A stretch of 64,000 nucleotides of DNA from RUG334 sp045599645 (GCA_045599645.1 JAZRWI010000014.1:1-64000); one strand, 5' to 3'. Counted from the stretch's first letter, positions 24,896-33,024 are shown. The notes: generated from the sequence alone by a model not told the origin. Numbers and translations are program-made.

Positions 24896-27820
24896 ATGAA
24901 AAAACTGGCAGTTTTAATTTTCGCAGTAGGTTTAATCGCATTTCTTTATGGCTGCGGTGGTGGTAGTACCGATTACTATGCAATTGCTCGTCAGGATGTA
25001 TCTAAAAAAATAAATACAAGAGTAGACTCTTTCGGTCGATTTAGTGCAACTTTTCCTTCCTCTGGAGCCATAATTAAAGCAGAAGAAGCTAATACCCTGA
25101 CAGAAGGCGTTGTAATTAATGTTACCGAAACAATGACCGACTCCTTAGGGGTTAATCCAATCGGGAAACCAGATTATATCAATATTTACAAAATTACAGC
25201 AGAACTTGTTGATTCTGCTGGTAAAAGAACAGAGGTAACCTCTCTGAAAAAGCCACTGAAATTAATTCTCCCGGCTAATCATCTTGGAAATAAAGGTATC
25301 TGCTATGCTGGCGTCAGAGACGATAAATACTCTCCATGGAAATACCGAAGATTGTCTGACAGTGAAAATGTTCCTGCCAGTCAAATTTCTATTCAAGACT
25401 CTGCGTCTCAAAAGCTTATGCCAAGCTATAGCTTTGAACTTTTTGAAGTAGGCTTACAGGTTGCTCTTTTTGCATATTATAAGCCAAGCTCAGAAGCAAG
25501 AAAAGATACCTCAGTCGCAGAAGTAACTGCAACTACAACTCCTCTGCTCAATCTTGATGACAATGAAAATTACCTTGATGATTTAGATATAAATGTTAAG
25601 CTGAAAGGTGATAATCTCTCCAATCTTACTGTATCTGACATCAATCTTTCAATTATTTATAGAACCACTATGAATACACCGGTTACTATCAGGTCTAACG
25701 GTTATTCCTGTCAGCAGACAACAGAAGAAATGACCGATGACGCTGTTGCTGGCAGAAACTACTATGTTCATACATTAAAGGTCTCTAATTTTGATGCTTC
25801 CTTCGGAGGGGAAAGTGAAGTCAATTTCAAGCTTGATTTAAAGGGAATAAACAAATCAGATTTCCCGACAGATTTCCTGCTTAATGTAAATGGTGGTGGC
25901 AATTCTGAAAATGTTATTCCTTTCAGTTATTCTAAGAATATCTCTTATAAGGCTGAAAAAACTAAGTCACCAGACCCAGACCCGGTTCCGGATCCGGATC
26001 CTATTCCAGAACCAGAAGTTTATGTTATTTCTTATGACCTTGCCGGTGGTAGCCTGGCAGAAGGTGATCCCAACCCAGAAAGCTATGGGGAAGCCTCAGA
26101 TACTATTACCTTGAAAAATCCGGTTAAAACTGGTTATACATTCGCTGGCTGGACGGGCACAGACTTAAGTGTTCCAACTATGGAAGTTTCTATTGTAAAA
26201 GGTTCTATTGGCGATAGAACCTATACAGCTAACTGGGCTGCAATAAGCTATGTAATCGTTTATGACCTGAAGGAAGGTAGTCTGACTGATGGTGCTACTA
26301 ATCCGATTGCTTATGATATTGCATCACCAACTATTACCTTGAATAATCCAGTTAAATCAGGTTACACATTTATTGGCTGGACAGGCACAGGAATTGAAGA
26401 AGGCGCTGCTTCTTATACTGTTACAATCCCGCAGGGCTCAATAGGTGAAAGAAACTATGCTGCAAGCTGGACTCCGGCAATCTATACAATTGTTTACGAT
26501 TTGAAAGGTGGTAATCTTGCTGACGGAGTCACTAACCCGGAAACCTATGATATTACATCTGAAGCTATAACCCTGAACAACCCTGTTTATGGTTATCCGT
26601 TCAAGGGTTGGAGCGGCACAGACCTGGCAGGTGATGAAAACCAGACAGTAACCATTGACCATGGCTCTATAGGTGATAGAACTTATACCGCCAACTGGAT
26701 TGATATTCCGATAACCTATACAATAACTTACGAACTGAACGAAGGAATTCTTGCAACAGGTGCAGTTAATCCAACAGCTTATGATATTACATCAGCTACT
26801 ATAATCTTGAATAATCCGACTAGAGAAGGTTATACTTTCATAGGCTGGAGCGGCACAGATTTGACAGGTGATGAAAATCAGACTGTAACCATTGCTCAAG
26901 GCTCCATGGGTGATAGAGCTTATACTGCTAACTGGATTCCAACAAGCTATGCAATAAACTACGACTTAGTTGGTGGCACATTTGAAGAAGGTGCTGCTAA
27001 CCCTGTAAGCTATGACATTACATCAGCAACTATAACCTTGAATAACCCCGTCAGAGAAGATTATTACTTCGAAGGCTGGACTGGCACAGGAATTGATGAA
27101 GGCACAACTTCCATGACTGTTACAATTCCACAGGGTTCAATCGGCGAAAGAAGCTATGTTGCTAGCTGGACTCTTATGACAATACATCTCACTATCCCTG
27201 GCAGCTCAGAAGTTGTCACTTTCAAGCGACCACAGCATACTGATGACTTCTTTATGGCCATCCATGAAGTTACTAAGTCCCAGTATGAAGCAATAAATGG
27301 TAGTGGAAGTGACCCGTCTTATCATACCGTTTCGCCTTCACACCCTGTAGATTTTGTTGATTGGAATGGAGCAAATTCTACATGTATAGCTTTTTCAGAA
27401 ATGTTAAGTGCTGCTAATACGCTTCCTGAAGGCTATAAAGTTGAATTGCCGACATATGAACAGTGGATGTATACCTGTTATGCAGGTAGCGAAGAGGATT
27501 ACTGTCTGGGTGTCGATGGAGAACAGGTAACAGAGGCAACTCTCTCTGATTATGCAGTATATAATAATCCGTCATATACTTCTCCTGTAGGGAGTAAGAA
27601 GCCTAACTACTGGGGCTTCTATGATATGCACGGAAACGTATACGAATGGATTATTGATAATCCTCCAAGTTTTATGATTTTCGGTTTTCACTTTAAGTTT
27701 GGTGGTAGCTGGAGTGTGAACGCTGCAGGTTGCAATGCTTGGCCTATCGTTATATCCGGTTCTGCTCCAGTCGAATATGATGTAGGCTTCCGCTTTGCTC
27801 TTGTTCCAGCCGAAGAATAA
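24896..27820 (+). CDS. lipoprotein with five Listeria-Bacteroides repeats and a SUMF1-type domain
   Basis: A 974-residue exported lipoprotein: signal peptide and lipobox ending in YGC (Cys near residue 21). Residues about 40-370 form an unrecognised N-terminal region, followed by an Asp-Pro linker (SPDPDPVPDPDPIPEPE). Five InlB B-type repeats of about 75 residues follow, each starting with a YxIxYDL-like strand and containing GYTFxGWTGT and a closing YTANW. The last 210 residues are a formylglycine-generating-enzyme-like (C-type lectin fold) domain: EVTKSQYEAI, LPTYEQWMYTCYAGS, DMHGNVYEW, GFRFALV. The catalytic Cys pair of true FGE is not evident, so this is a binding-type domain. I infer a surface adhesin or ligand-binding lipoprotein. 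Confidence 0.9.
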   Translation: MKKLAVLIFAVGLIAFLYGCGGGSTDYYAIARQDVSKKINTRVDSFGRFSATFPSSGAIIKAEEANTLTEGVVINVTETMTDSLGVNPIGKPDYINIYKITAELVDSAGKRTEVTSLKKPLKLILPANHLGNKGICYAGVRDDKYSPWKYRRLSDSENVPASQISIQDSASQKLMPSYSFELFEVGLQVALFAYYKPSSEARKDTSVAEVTATTTPLLNLDDNENYLDDLDINVKLKGDNLSNLTVSDINLSIIYRTTMNTPVTIRSNGYSCQQTTEEMTDDAVAGRNYYVHTLKVSNFDASFGGESEVNFKLDLKGINKSDFPTDFLLNVNGGGNSENVIPFSYSKNISYKAEKTKSPDPDPVPDPDPIPEPEVYVISYDLAGGSLAEGDPNPESYGEASDTITLKNPVKTGYTFAGWTGTDLSVPTMEVSIVKGSIGDRTYTANWAAISYVIVYDLKEGSLTDGATNPIAYDIASPTITLNNPVKSGYTFIGWTGTGIEEGAASYTVTIPQGSIGERNYAASWTPAIYTIVYDLKGGNLADGVTNPETYDITSEAITLNNPVYGYPFKGWSGTDLAGDENQTVTIDHGSIGDRTYTANWIDIPITYTITYELNEGILATGAVNPTAYDITSATIILNNPTREGYTFIGWSGTDLTGDENQTVTIAQGSMGDRAYTANWIPTSYAINYDLVGGTFEEGAANPVSYDITSATITLNNPVREDYYFEGWTGTGIDEGTTSMTVTIPQGSIGERSYVASWTLMTIHLTIPGSSEVVTFKRPQHTDDFFMAIHEVTKSQYEAINGSGSDPSYHTVSPSHPVDFVDWNGANSTCIAFSEMLSAANTLPEGYKVELPTYEQWMYTCYAGSEEDYCLGVDGEQVTEATLSDYAVYNNPSYTSPVGSKKPNYWGFYDMHGNVYEWIIDNPPSFMIFGFHFKFGGSWSVNAAGCNAWPIVISGSAPVEYDVGFRFALVPAEE

Positions 27821-27826
27821 TTCTTG

Positions 27827-27859
27827 TTAAGTTCAATGCCTGAAATGCATTGAACTTAA
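27827..27859 (+). terminator. hairpin after the lipoprotein gene
   Basis: TTAAGTTCAATGC pairs perfectly with GCATTGAACTTAA (13 bp) around a 7-base loop, directly after the stop codon. The T tract is weak. Confidence 0.6.
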
Positions 27860-27948
27860 TAAATTAAAACTGGCTTAAACACTTTAATCTTTAATCCTTC
27901 TCTTTGATGCACCTTTTCAAGGTTTTTCAATTTAAATTCCTTCTTGTA

Positions 27949-27994
27949 TTGCGTGTGAATACAAATTTGATTATAATAAAAGTGGGAATTCCCA
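27949..27994 (+). promoter_or_regulatory. promoter and operator of the type II toxin-antitoxin pair
   Basis: TTGCGT (27949-27954), 17 bases, TATAAT (27972-27977). The perfect palindrome TGGGAATTCCCA (27983-27994) sits at the expected transcription start, a classic place for autorepression by an antitoxin. The ribosome binding site GGGAGG follows. Confidence 0.65.
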
Positions 27995-28009
27995 TAGTGG
28001 GAGGTATGT

Positions 28010-28249
28010 ATGAATGCTATAAAAGACTATACTGTTCATCTTGATGCAAAAAAACGAGTTACCTTAAGAGGGGCATTGTATGCTTTTTATAATGTTAAAG
28101 AATATGAAAATGGATGCATACTTTTAGAACCTAGAGAATTAACATTACCAGATACAATTTCAAGTAAAACCTTGGAACAAATAGATAAGGCAATAAATAA
28201 TTATAAATTGGGAGATGTTTCAGAACCAATAGATTTATCCGATTTCTGA
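28010..28249 (+). CDS. putative type II antitoxin
   Basis: A 79-residue protein with a beta-rich N-terminal half (YTVHLDAKKRVTLRGALYAFYNVKEY split by turns), which resembles AbrB-type DNA-binding swapped-hairpin folds, and a helical C-terminus ending PIDLSDF that would cover the toxin. It is 11 bases upstream of a small basic RelE-like gene and follows a promoter with a palindrome at its start site. The pairing and size support an antitoxin; the exact family is not certain. Base composition is AT-rich relative to the metabolic genes. Confidence 0.75.
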   Translation: MNAIKDYTVHLDAKKRVTLRGALYAFYNVKEYENGCILLEPRELTLPDTISSKTLEQIDKAINNYKLGDVSEPIDLSDF

Positions 28250-28259
28250 GGTCGTAAAA

Positions 28260-28628
28260 ATGAGTTTTAATATCAGGAGTGTTCCTGAAATGCTTGAACT
28301 ATGGAATAAACTTCTTACAAGCTATAGAAATAAAACAATAAAAAAGAAAGAAGAAAGAATTTTTAAAAAATGGGGTAGTGCATTAAAAAAGCTTTCTGAA
28401 GATCCTTTTTACCCTGCTTTACATACCCATGAAATATCTCAGCTATCTAAGAGATACGGTATAAAAGTTTGGCAATCATATCTAGAAAATAAGACAAGTG
28501 GGGCTATGAGAATGTATTGGGTATATGGCCCTGATAAAAAAGATATAACAATAATAGGCTTAGAACCTCATCCGGAAGATAAAAAGAATGGAGCTTATGA
28601 TAGAATAGCATTATCTGGATTAGGGTAG
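28260..28628 (+). CDS. putative RelE/ParE-like toxin
   Basis: A 122-residue basic protein. The C-terminal half has the RelE-fold strand pattern: IKVWQSYLEN, AMRMYWVYGP, DITIIGLEPHPED, with a final Tyr-Asp-Arg. It directly follows the antitoxin candidate, which is the usual order. RelE-type toxins cut mRNA at the ribosome and ParE-type act on gyrase; I cannot tell which applies here. No terminator is clear after it. Confidence 0.7.
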   Translation: MSFNIRSVPEMLELWNKLLTSYRNKTIKKKEERIFKKWGSALKKLSEDPFYPALHTHEISQLSKRYGIKVWQSYLENKTSGAMRMYWVYGPDKKDITIIGLEPHPEDKKNGAYDRIALSGLG

Positions 28629-28710
28629 TTTATTTACTATTTTTATTATACTTATAAGCTCGTATTAATAGCAATTTAAAGCGGTAGTATTGATATGTAT
28701 GTCTTTGTGC

Positions 28711-28716
28711 TATAAT
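28711..28716 (+). promoter_or_regulatory. add: extended -10 promoter element of add
   Basis: TGC-TATAAT, 23 bases before the ATG of adenosine deaminase. Confidence 0.5.
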
Positions 28717-28738
28717 ACCTATAGATTTGGGGGTTACT

Positions 28739-29755
28739 ATGAAATATTCTTTTCCGAAGGTTGATCTGCATTTTCATTTAGATGGTTCCATGGTTCCGGA
28801 AACTACCTGGCGTCTTGCTAAGGAACGTGGCATAAAGCTGCCAACAGAAACACTAGAGGAATTTAAGAAGTATTTATATGTAACAGCTAACTGCAATGAT
28901 GTTGAACAGTATCTTTCACGCTTCGCGCTACCTGTTTCGATTCTTCAGGATAAGGCAGCATTGAAGGAAACAACCTATGACACAATCGAAATGATTGCTA
29001 ATCAGGGTGTGAGATATTGTGAAATAAGATTCGCTCCCCAGCTTCATATTGAAAAAGGGTTGTCTCAGGCTGACGCTATTGATGCTGTGCTTGAAGGCGT
29101 AGAAGCTGCCGCTGGCAAATTCCCCAAAACAAAGATTAATATAATTCTTTGTGCAATGCTTAATCCTACTAATGCAAACAGAGAATTGAACCTCGAAACA
29201 GCCAGACTTTCCAATGAGTATTATGGAAAAGGCGTAGTAGCCCTTGATTTGGCTGGTTGGGAAAATGCATACCCGATGAAGGAATACGAAGAAGTTTTTG
29301 CAGAACGCCGGAAGCTTGGGTTGCCAATCACCATTCACGCTGGCGATGATGGCGCACCACAGAATGTTTCTACCGTAATAGATTTTGGTGCCACCAGAGT
29401 AGGTCACGGTCATAAGACCTGGTTTGATAAAGACGTATTGAAGAAGGTTATTGATAATAATGTTGCTCTTGAAATCTGTTTAACAAGCAATATTCAGTGC
29501 AAAACAGAACCATCCTATGCTGAGCATCCTGCCAAAAAGCTTTATGATGCTGGAGTAAAGGTTACCCTGAATACTGACAATACTATTCTGAGCGCAGTAA
29601 ATCTTGACGATGAATATGATCACGCAATAAATGACTGCGGCTTCACATATGAAGATTTAATCAGGATGAACATAAATTCAGTAAATGCCAGCTTTGCCAC
29701 ACCCGAAGAGAAAAAAATGCTAATAGCTGAATTAAATAATTTTCTAAGCAATTGA
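28739..29755 (+). CDS. add: adenosine deaminase
   Basis: Amidohydrolase that converts adenosine to inosine. Metal and catalytic motifs are all present: LHFHLDGS (His pair), ITIHAGDD, GHGHK and LNTDNT. 338 residues is typical. ATG 28739 follows GGGGG by 5 bases; a TTG further up is unlikely. The end is unusual. The last 80 bases occur again at 30223-30303, where the duplicate would end LNNYLGDNK and its TGA would overlap the ATG of the PIN-like gene. The present end (LNNFLSN) therefore appears to have been brought in with the ToxIN segment. Confidence 0.96.
   Translation: MKYSFPKVDLHFHLDGSMVPETTWRLAKERGIKLPTETLEEFKKYLYVTANCNDVEQYLSRFALPVSILQDKAALKETTYDTIEMIANQGVRYCEIRFAPQLHIEKGLSQADAIDAVLEGVEAAAGKFPKTKINIILCAMLNPTNANRELNLETARLSNEYYGKGVVALDLAGWENAYPMKEYEEVFAERRKLGLPITIHAGDDGAPQNVSTVIDFGATRVGHGHKTWFDKDVLKKVIDNNVALEICLTSNIQCKTEPSYAEHPAKKLYDAGVKVTLNTDNTILSAVNLDDEYDHAINDCGFTYEDLIRMNINSVNASFATPEEKKMLIAELNNFLSN
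29665..29743 (+). repeat. direct repeat copy 1: 3' end of add (in the gene)
   Basis: It matches 30223-30301 over about 76 bases. The only differences before the divergence point are three third-codon-position changes (AAC/AAT, ATA/ATT, AAT/AAC), all synonymous. Confidence 0.9.
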
Positions 29756-30031
29756 TTTGTTTGATTTCTGCTTGTAGCTTATTAAAGCTTTTTCTAAAAT
29801 TTTAAAGTCATTGGTTCTTTTTCCGAGTAATGTAGAATTGTTGAATCTAATTTTGTGCTTATCTTTAAAAGATGATAAAGGGACAAAATATTTAAAATTA
29901 TTAATAACCAATACAATACCGATGTATTTTCTATTTCTTTTGGAACCATCAGATATGAATAAGTGGTCTTGAATTTGTGATAGGTATTTGATGTAATTCC
30001 CGTTTACTTCGTAAATCTTTAGATTTTGCAC
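29744..30031 (-). CDS. toxN: truncated ToxN/AbiQ-type type III toxin
   Basis: A 95-residue product resembling the N-terminal half of ToxN/AbiQ endoribonucleases: KIYEVNGNYIKYLSQ at the start, RKYIGIVLVINNFKYFVPLSS in the centre (split here at IVL) and the basic SSFKDKHK motif that holds the active-site Ser and Lys in this family. Typical members have about 150-190 residues, so the C-terminal half is missing; the stop lies inside the converging add 3' end. Translation starts at GTG 30031 with GGAG 7 bases upstream. It is preceded by a terminator hairpin and tandem ToxI-like repeats. It is either a decayed toxin or a minimal form. Confidence 0.75.
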   Translation of the reverse strand: MQNLKIYEVNGNYIKYLSQIQDHLFISDGSKRNRKYIGIVLVINNFKYFVPLSSFKDKHKIRFNNSTLLGKRTNDFKILEKALISYKQKSNKSIA

Positions 30032-30049
30032 AAATTCGCTCCAAAAGAA

Positions 30050-30075
30050 ACAGAGACAAGATATCTTGTCTCTGT
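30050..30075 (-). terminator. terminator between toxI repeats and toxN
   Basis: A perfect 26-base palindrome with arms ACAGAGACAAGAT and ATCTTGTCTCTGT; on the minus strand it is followed by TTCTTTT. In type III toxin-antitoxin loci such a terminator lets most transcripts stop after the RNA antitoxin and some read through into the toxin. Confidence 0.8.
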
Positions 30076-30148
30076 GTTAACTTGCTCATTTAAGGGCTGT
30101 GCATCACCCACTTGTAACTTGCTCATTTATAAGGCTGTGCATCACCTT
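30076..30148 (-). ncRNA. toxI: ToxI-like RNA antitoxin, two tandem repeats
   Basis: Two repeats of 37-38 bases: on the minus strand each contains GGTGATGCACAGCC, then TTAAATGAGCAAG or TATAAATGAGCAAG, ending in TTAAC or TTAC. Repeat length, direction (upstream of toxN on the same strand), following terminator and preceding promoter are those of type III antitoxin RNAs. Each repeat would be one processed RNA that binds the toxin. Confidence 0.8.
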
Positions 30149-30156
30149 CTATTAAT

Positions 30157-30185
30157 ATTATATTTAAATTATAAATATTTGTCTA
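30157..30185 (-). promoter_or_regulatory. promoter of the ToxIN-type locus
   Basis: On the minus strand: TAGACA (30185-30180), 17 bases, TATAAT (30162-30157). Transcription would begin at the first ToxI repeat. Confidence 0.75.
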
Positions 30186-30222
30186 GAAAAAATCAGATAT
30201 TTCATTTACTATATAAATAAAA

Positions 30223-30319
30223 GATGAATATTAATTCAGTAAACGCCAGCTTTGCCACACCCGAAGAGAAAAAAATGCTAATAGCTGAATTAAATAATTA
30301 TTTAGGGGATAATAAATGA
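30223..30319 (+). repeat. direct repeat copy 2: orphan 3' end of add
   Basis: It keeps the add reading frame to a TGA at 30317-30319 that overlaps the PIN-like gene start (ATGA). This looks like the native end of add, cut off from its gene by a 558-bp insertion. It also supplies the AGGGG ribosome binding site of the next gene. Confidence 0.85.
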
Positions 30320-31038
30320 AAGTATTTTTAGTTGATTATGAAAACGTTCATGAAGCAGGGTTAGAAGGAATAGACTTATTGACTGATGCTGATAAAGTCA
30401 TTATTTTTCATGGACCGATAAAAGAAACCGTAGACCTTTCTATAGTAAAAAGTATTGTCAAATCTAAAGCTGAATTTGATTTCATTGGAACAAAAAGAAC
30501 GGCTGATAATTACCTTGATTTTCAGCTTTCAACATATTTGGGATATTGGATCAATCAATACTCTAAGGCAGAATTCTATATAGTTAGTAATGATGCTGAT
30601 TACGATGCTGTTATTGATTTTTGGAAGAATAATAAAAAATTAAAAATTCATAAGCAGCCGAATATTTCAGGAAAAATTAAAGAATTAAAAAATGAAAAGT
30701 CGAAAAAAACTGATGTTAATAATAGCATTGTTACTTCAGTAAAACCTGAACATAATGACAATCCTAAGCAGGTTGTTAATAATAGTTCTGAAACCAACCT
30801 CCCAAAAACAGGTAATGACATAAAAGGTATGAAAGCCGAATTGGGAATAGTTTTGCAGAAATTTAATATTTCAAAGAATAAACTAAATAAAATATGTTAC
30901 ATAATAATTAATAATGCTGAAAAAAATGATCTACACCAGAATTTAATAGATACTTTCAAGGATATGACCAATATAAATGATATATATAAAGAAATAAGAA
31001 AGGTTCATATACAATTAAGACAAAAATACTTAGCTTAA
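30316..31038 (+). CDS. PIN/NYN-like ribonuclease domain protein
   Basis: A 240-residue protein. The N-terminal domain (about 1-110) has the acidic pattern of PIN-like nucleases: LVDYENVHEAG (D7, E9), DNYLDFQLSTYLGYW and IVSNDADYDAVIDFW. A charged linker (115-165) leads to a helical C-terminal domain (about 170-240) of unknown type. I infer an RNA-cutting enzyme with a C-terminal recognition domain. The orphan add tail in front shows that it was once translationally coupled to add by a 4-base overlap; it now stands downstream of the ToxIN insertion. Composition is markedly AT-rich. Confidence 0.85.
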   Translation: MKVFLVDYENVHEAGLEGIDLLTDADKVIIFHGPIKETVDLSIVKSIVKSKAEFDFIGTKRTADNYLDFQLSTYLGYWINQYSKAEFYIVSNDADYDAVIDFWKNNKKLKIHKQPNISGKIKELKNEKSKKTDVNNSIVTSVKPEHNDNPKQVVNNSSETNLPKTGNDIKGMKAELGIVLQKFNISKNKLNKICYIIINNAEKNDLHQNLIDTFKDMTNINDIYKEIRKVHIQLRQKYLA

Positions 31039-31044
31039 TTATGC

Positions 31045-31050
31045 TATAAT
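31045..31050 (+). promoter_or_regulatory. extended -10 element of the fic gene
   Basis: TGC-TATAAT 24 bases before the TTG start. Confidence 0.4.
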
Positions 31051-31074
31051 AATTATATAAACAGAGGTTGATAA

Positions 31075-32139
31075 TTGAAAAAAGACCCATTTAAAGAATA
31101 TATAAAGCAATTAGAGCCAGATAAGAAATATAAATCTTATGCCTGGCAGACTGCTATAGGACTTCAAGCTGTTGATGGGTTAAAAACCTCCCAATATTTG
31201 ATTGATAATGCTAAGAAAAATATTGAAGGTGATATTTCTTTTGATGAAATTCAGAGTCTTCTGAATAGTTATTATAAGAAAAAATCCAATAGCAATAAAG
31301 ATAATCGAACCGAAGAGGCCGATAAGGTCTCTGCAAATATTGCAAAAATACTTTCAGAGAATTCTTTTAGTTTTACGCCTAATGAGTATATTTCTATACA
31401 TAGAAAACTATTTATTAACATTTTCAAGCATGCAGGCAAATTAAGAGATTATAATATTACAAAAAAAGAGTGGGTTTTAAATGGCGCAAGTGTCTTCTAC
31501 GGCAGTGCCACAGAACTTGCCGCTACATTAGATTATGATTTTTCTGAAGAAAAAAAATTTAGTTATAAGGGGTTATCTATAGAGGCAACCTTGAAGCACT
31601 TAGCTTCATTTATTTCCAAATTATGGCAAATTCATGCATTTTGTGAAGGAAATACAAGAACTACTGCAGTATTTTTTATAAAATATCTCAGAGTATTGGG
31701 ATTTGATGTTACTAATGATATTTTTGCAGAAAATGCATGGTATTTTAGAAATGCTCTTGTTCGGGCTAATTATAATGATTTGAAAAACGGAATTTATGAA
31801 ACCACTGAATACCTGGAATTGTTTTTGAGAAATCTGTTGTTGAATGAACAAAATGAGCTTAAAAACAGAACAATGCATATTAGTGAAACAGTAACTCAAA
31901 ATACAGAAGATAGTTTTCAAAGTGTAAATAATAACTGTCCAAAGTGCAAAAATTGCACTTTGGAAGAACTTGCTATATTGAAAGAAATAGCTGCTAACCC
32001 ATCTGTTACACAAATAGAGTTAGCTGCAAAAATTGGGATATCTGTTAGAACAATAAAATCTAGAACAGTAGATATGCAGGCAAAAGGGTTAATAGCTCGG
32101 GAAAATGGCCGACGAAACGGCAAGTGGTTTATTATTTAA
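31075..32139 (+). CDS. Fic family protein with C-terminal winged helix-turn-helix
   Basis: A 354-residue Fic-domain protein. The catalytic loop is HAFCEGNTRTTAVFF, a known variant of HPFxEGNGR in which the catalytic His is kept and the last Gly is Thr. Such enzymes transfer AMP or another nucleotide-derived group to target proteins. An N-terminal SANIAKILSEN helix may be part of the regulatory region. The C-terminal 65 residues (LEELAILKEIAANPSVTQIELAAKIG split by turns) form a winged helix. Start is TTG with AGAGG 7 bases upstream. The stop is 13 bases before the radical SAM gene, whose AGAGGGG directly follows, so the two are probably one transcript. Confidence 0.9.
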   Translation: MKKDPFKEYIKQLEPDKKYKSYAWQTAIGLQAVDGLKTSQYLIDNAKKNIEGDISFDEIQSLLNSYYKKKSNSNKDNRTEEADKVSANIAKILSENSFSFTPNEYISIHRKLFINIFKHAGKLRDYNITKKEWVLNGASVFYGSATELAATLDYDFSEEKKFSYKGLSIEATLKHLASFISKLWQIHAFCEGNTRTTAVFFIKYLRVLGFDVTNDIFAENAWYFRNALVRANYNDLKNGIYETTEYLELFLRNLLLNEQNELKNRTMHISETVTQNTEDSFQSVNNNCPKCKNCTLEELAILKEIAANPSVTQIELAAKIGISVRTIKSRTVDMQAKGLIARENGRRNGKWFII

Positions 32140-32152
32140 GAGGGGTTTTACT

Positions 32153-32959
32153 ATGAAGTGCAGTGATTGCCCACATTGTTGCGAAATAACAGAAAATTAT
32201 CATGGAATCTGTAAGACTCACAGATTGGTTAATGGCAGGGTTGCTTGTGGAAACTATGGCGAAGTGACCGCTCTTGCCTTGGATCCAATCGAAAAGAAGC
32301 CCTTGAAGCATTTTATGCCTGGAAGTCGTATTCTTTCTGTTGGTTTCTGGGGCTGTAATATGAAATGCCCATGGTGTCAGAATGATACAATTTCCAGAGA
32401 TTTCTGTGAAAGTGTTTATATGAGTCCTGAAGAGCTTGTGGGCAAGGCTTTGGGCACTCCAAGAAATATCGGGATAGCTTATACCTATAATGAACCTTTA
32501 ATCAGTATTGATTTTATCGAAGAAACAGCAAAGCTTGCCAGTGAAAAGGGCTTGAAAAACGTTCTTGTTACTAATGGAATGGTAAATGCACGAGCCTTTT
32601 ACAGATTACTTCCATACATTAATGCGCTTAATGTTGATTTAAAAACCATAGACCCTGAAAAATATAAAGCCATTGGCGGTAATCTTGACGCTGTATTAGG
32701 CACAATTAAAAGAGCAAATAAATCGGCCCATGTTGAATTGACAACACTGATTGTTCCTGGTTTTAACGATATTGATTCTGATATGGAAAAGCTGGCAAAG
32801 ACAGTTGCTGGCATAGACCCTGAAATGGTTCTTCATGTAACCAGGTTTTTCCCCGCTGGAAATATGAAAAATGCCGAACCAACACCTGTAGAAACTGTCT
32901 ACAGAATGGCTGATATAGCTCGTAAACATCTGAAATTCGTTTATGAAGGAAATATTTGA
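32153..32959 (+). CDS. amrS: AmmeMemoRadiSam system radical SAM enzyme
   Basis: A 268-residue radical SAM protein. The cluster motif is CNMKCPWC (C68, C72, C75). The N-terminal part has additional Cys (C3, C6, C9, C10, C20), typical of the AmrS/PflA-like group. Middle and C-terminal motifs YTYNEPL, NVDLKT and HVTRFFPA are characteristic. The partners of this conserved but poorly understood system, Memo and AMMECR1, are fused in the gene at 34655. ATG 32153 has AGAGGGG upstream. Linkage to the fic gene in front is odd and may be coincidental. Confidence 0.92.
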   Translation: MKCSDCPHCCEITENYHGICKTHRLVNGRVACGNYGEVTALALDPIEKKPLKHFMPGSRILSVGFWGCNMKCPWCQNDTISRDFCESVYMSPEELVGKALGTPRNIGIAYTYNEPLISIDFIEETAKLASEKGLKNVLVTNGMVNARAFYRLLPYINALNVDLKTIDPEKYKAIGGNLDAVLGTIKRANKSAHVELTTLIVPGFNDIDSDMEKLAKTVAGIDPEMVLHVTRFFPAGNMKNAEPTPVETVYRMADIARKHLKFVYEGNI

Positions 32960-33024
32960 TTTATTTATTGCACGGTATTTGTTTATTGAAGAATTTGCCC
33001 AATTATCGCGACTGTTCTAAAACA

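Noticed and set aside
24896..27820. Active formylglycine-generating enzyme (also for 44725-46722 and 46735-48201)
   Set aside because: The overall SUMF1 motifs are present but the C-terminal catalytic Cys pair is not seen, and no sulfatase gene is nearby.
30050..30148. CRISPR or attC site in the toxIN region
   Set aside because: Two repeats directly in tandem without spacers, followed by a terminator and a ToxN-like ORF, fit a type III antitoxin better.
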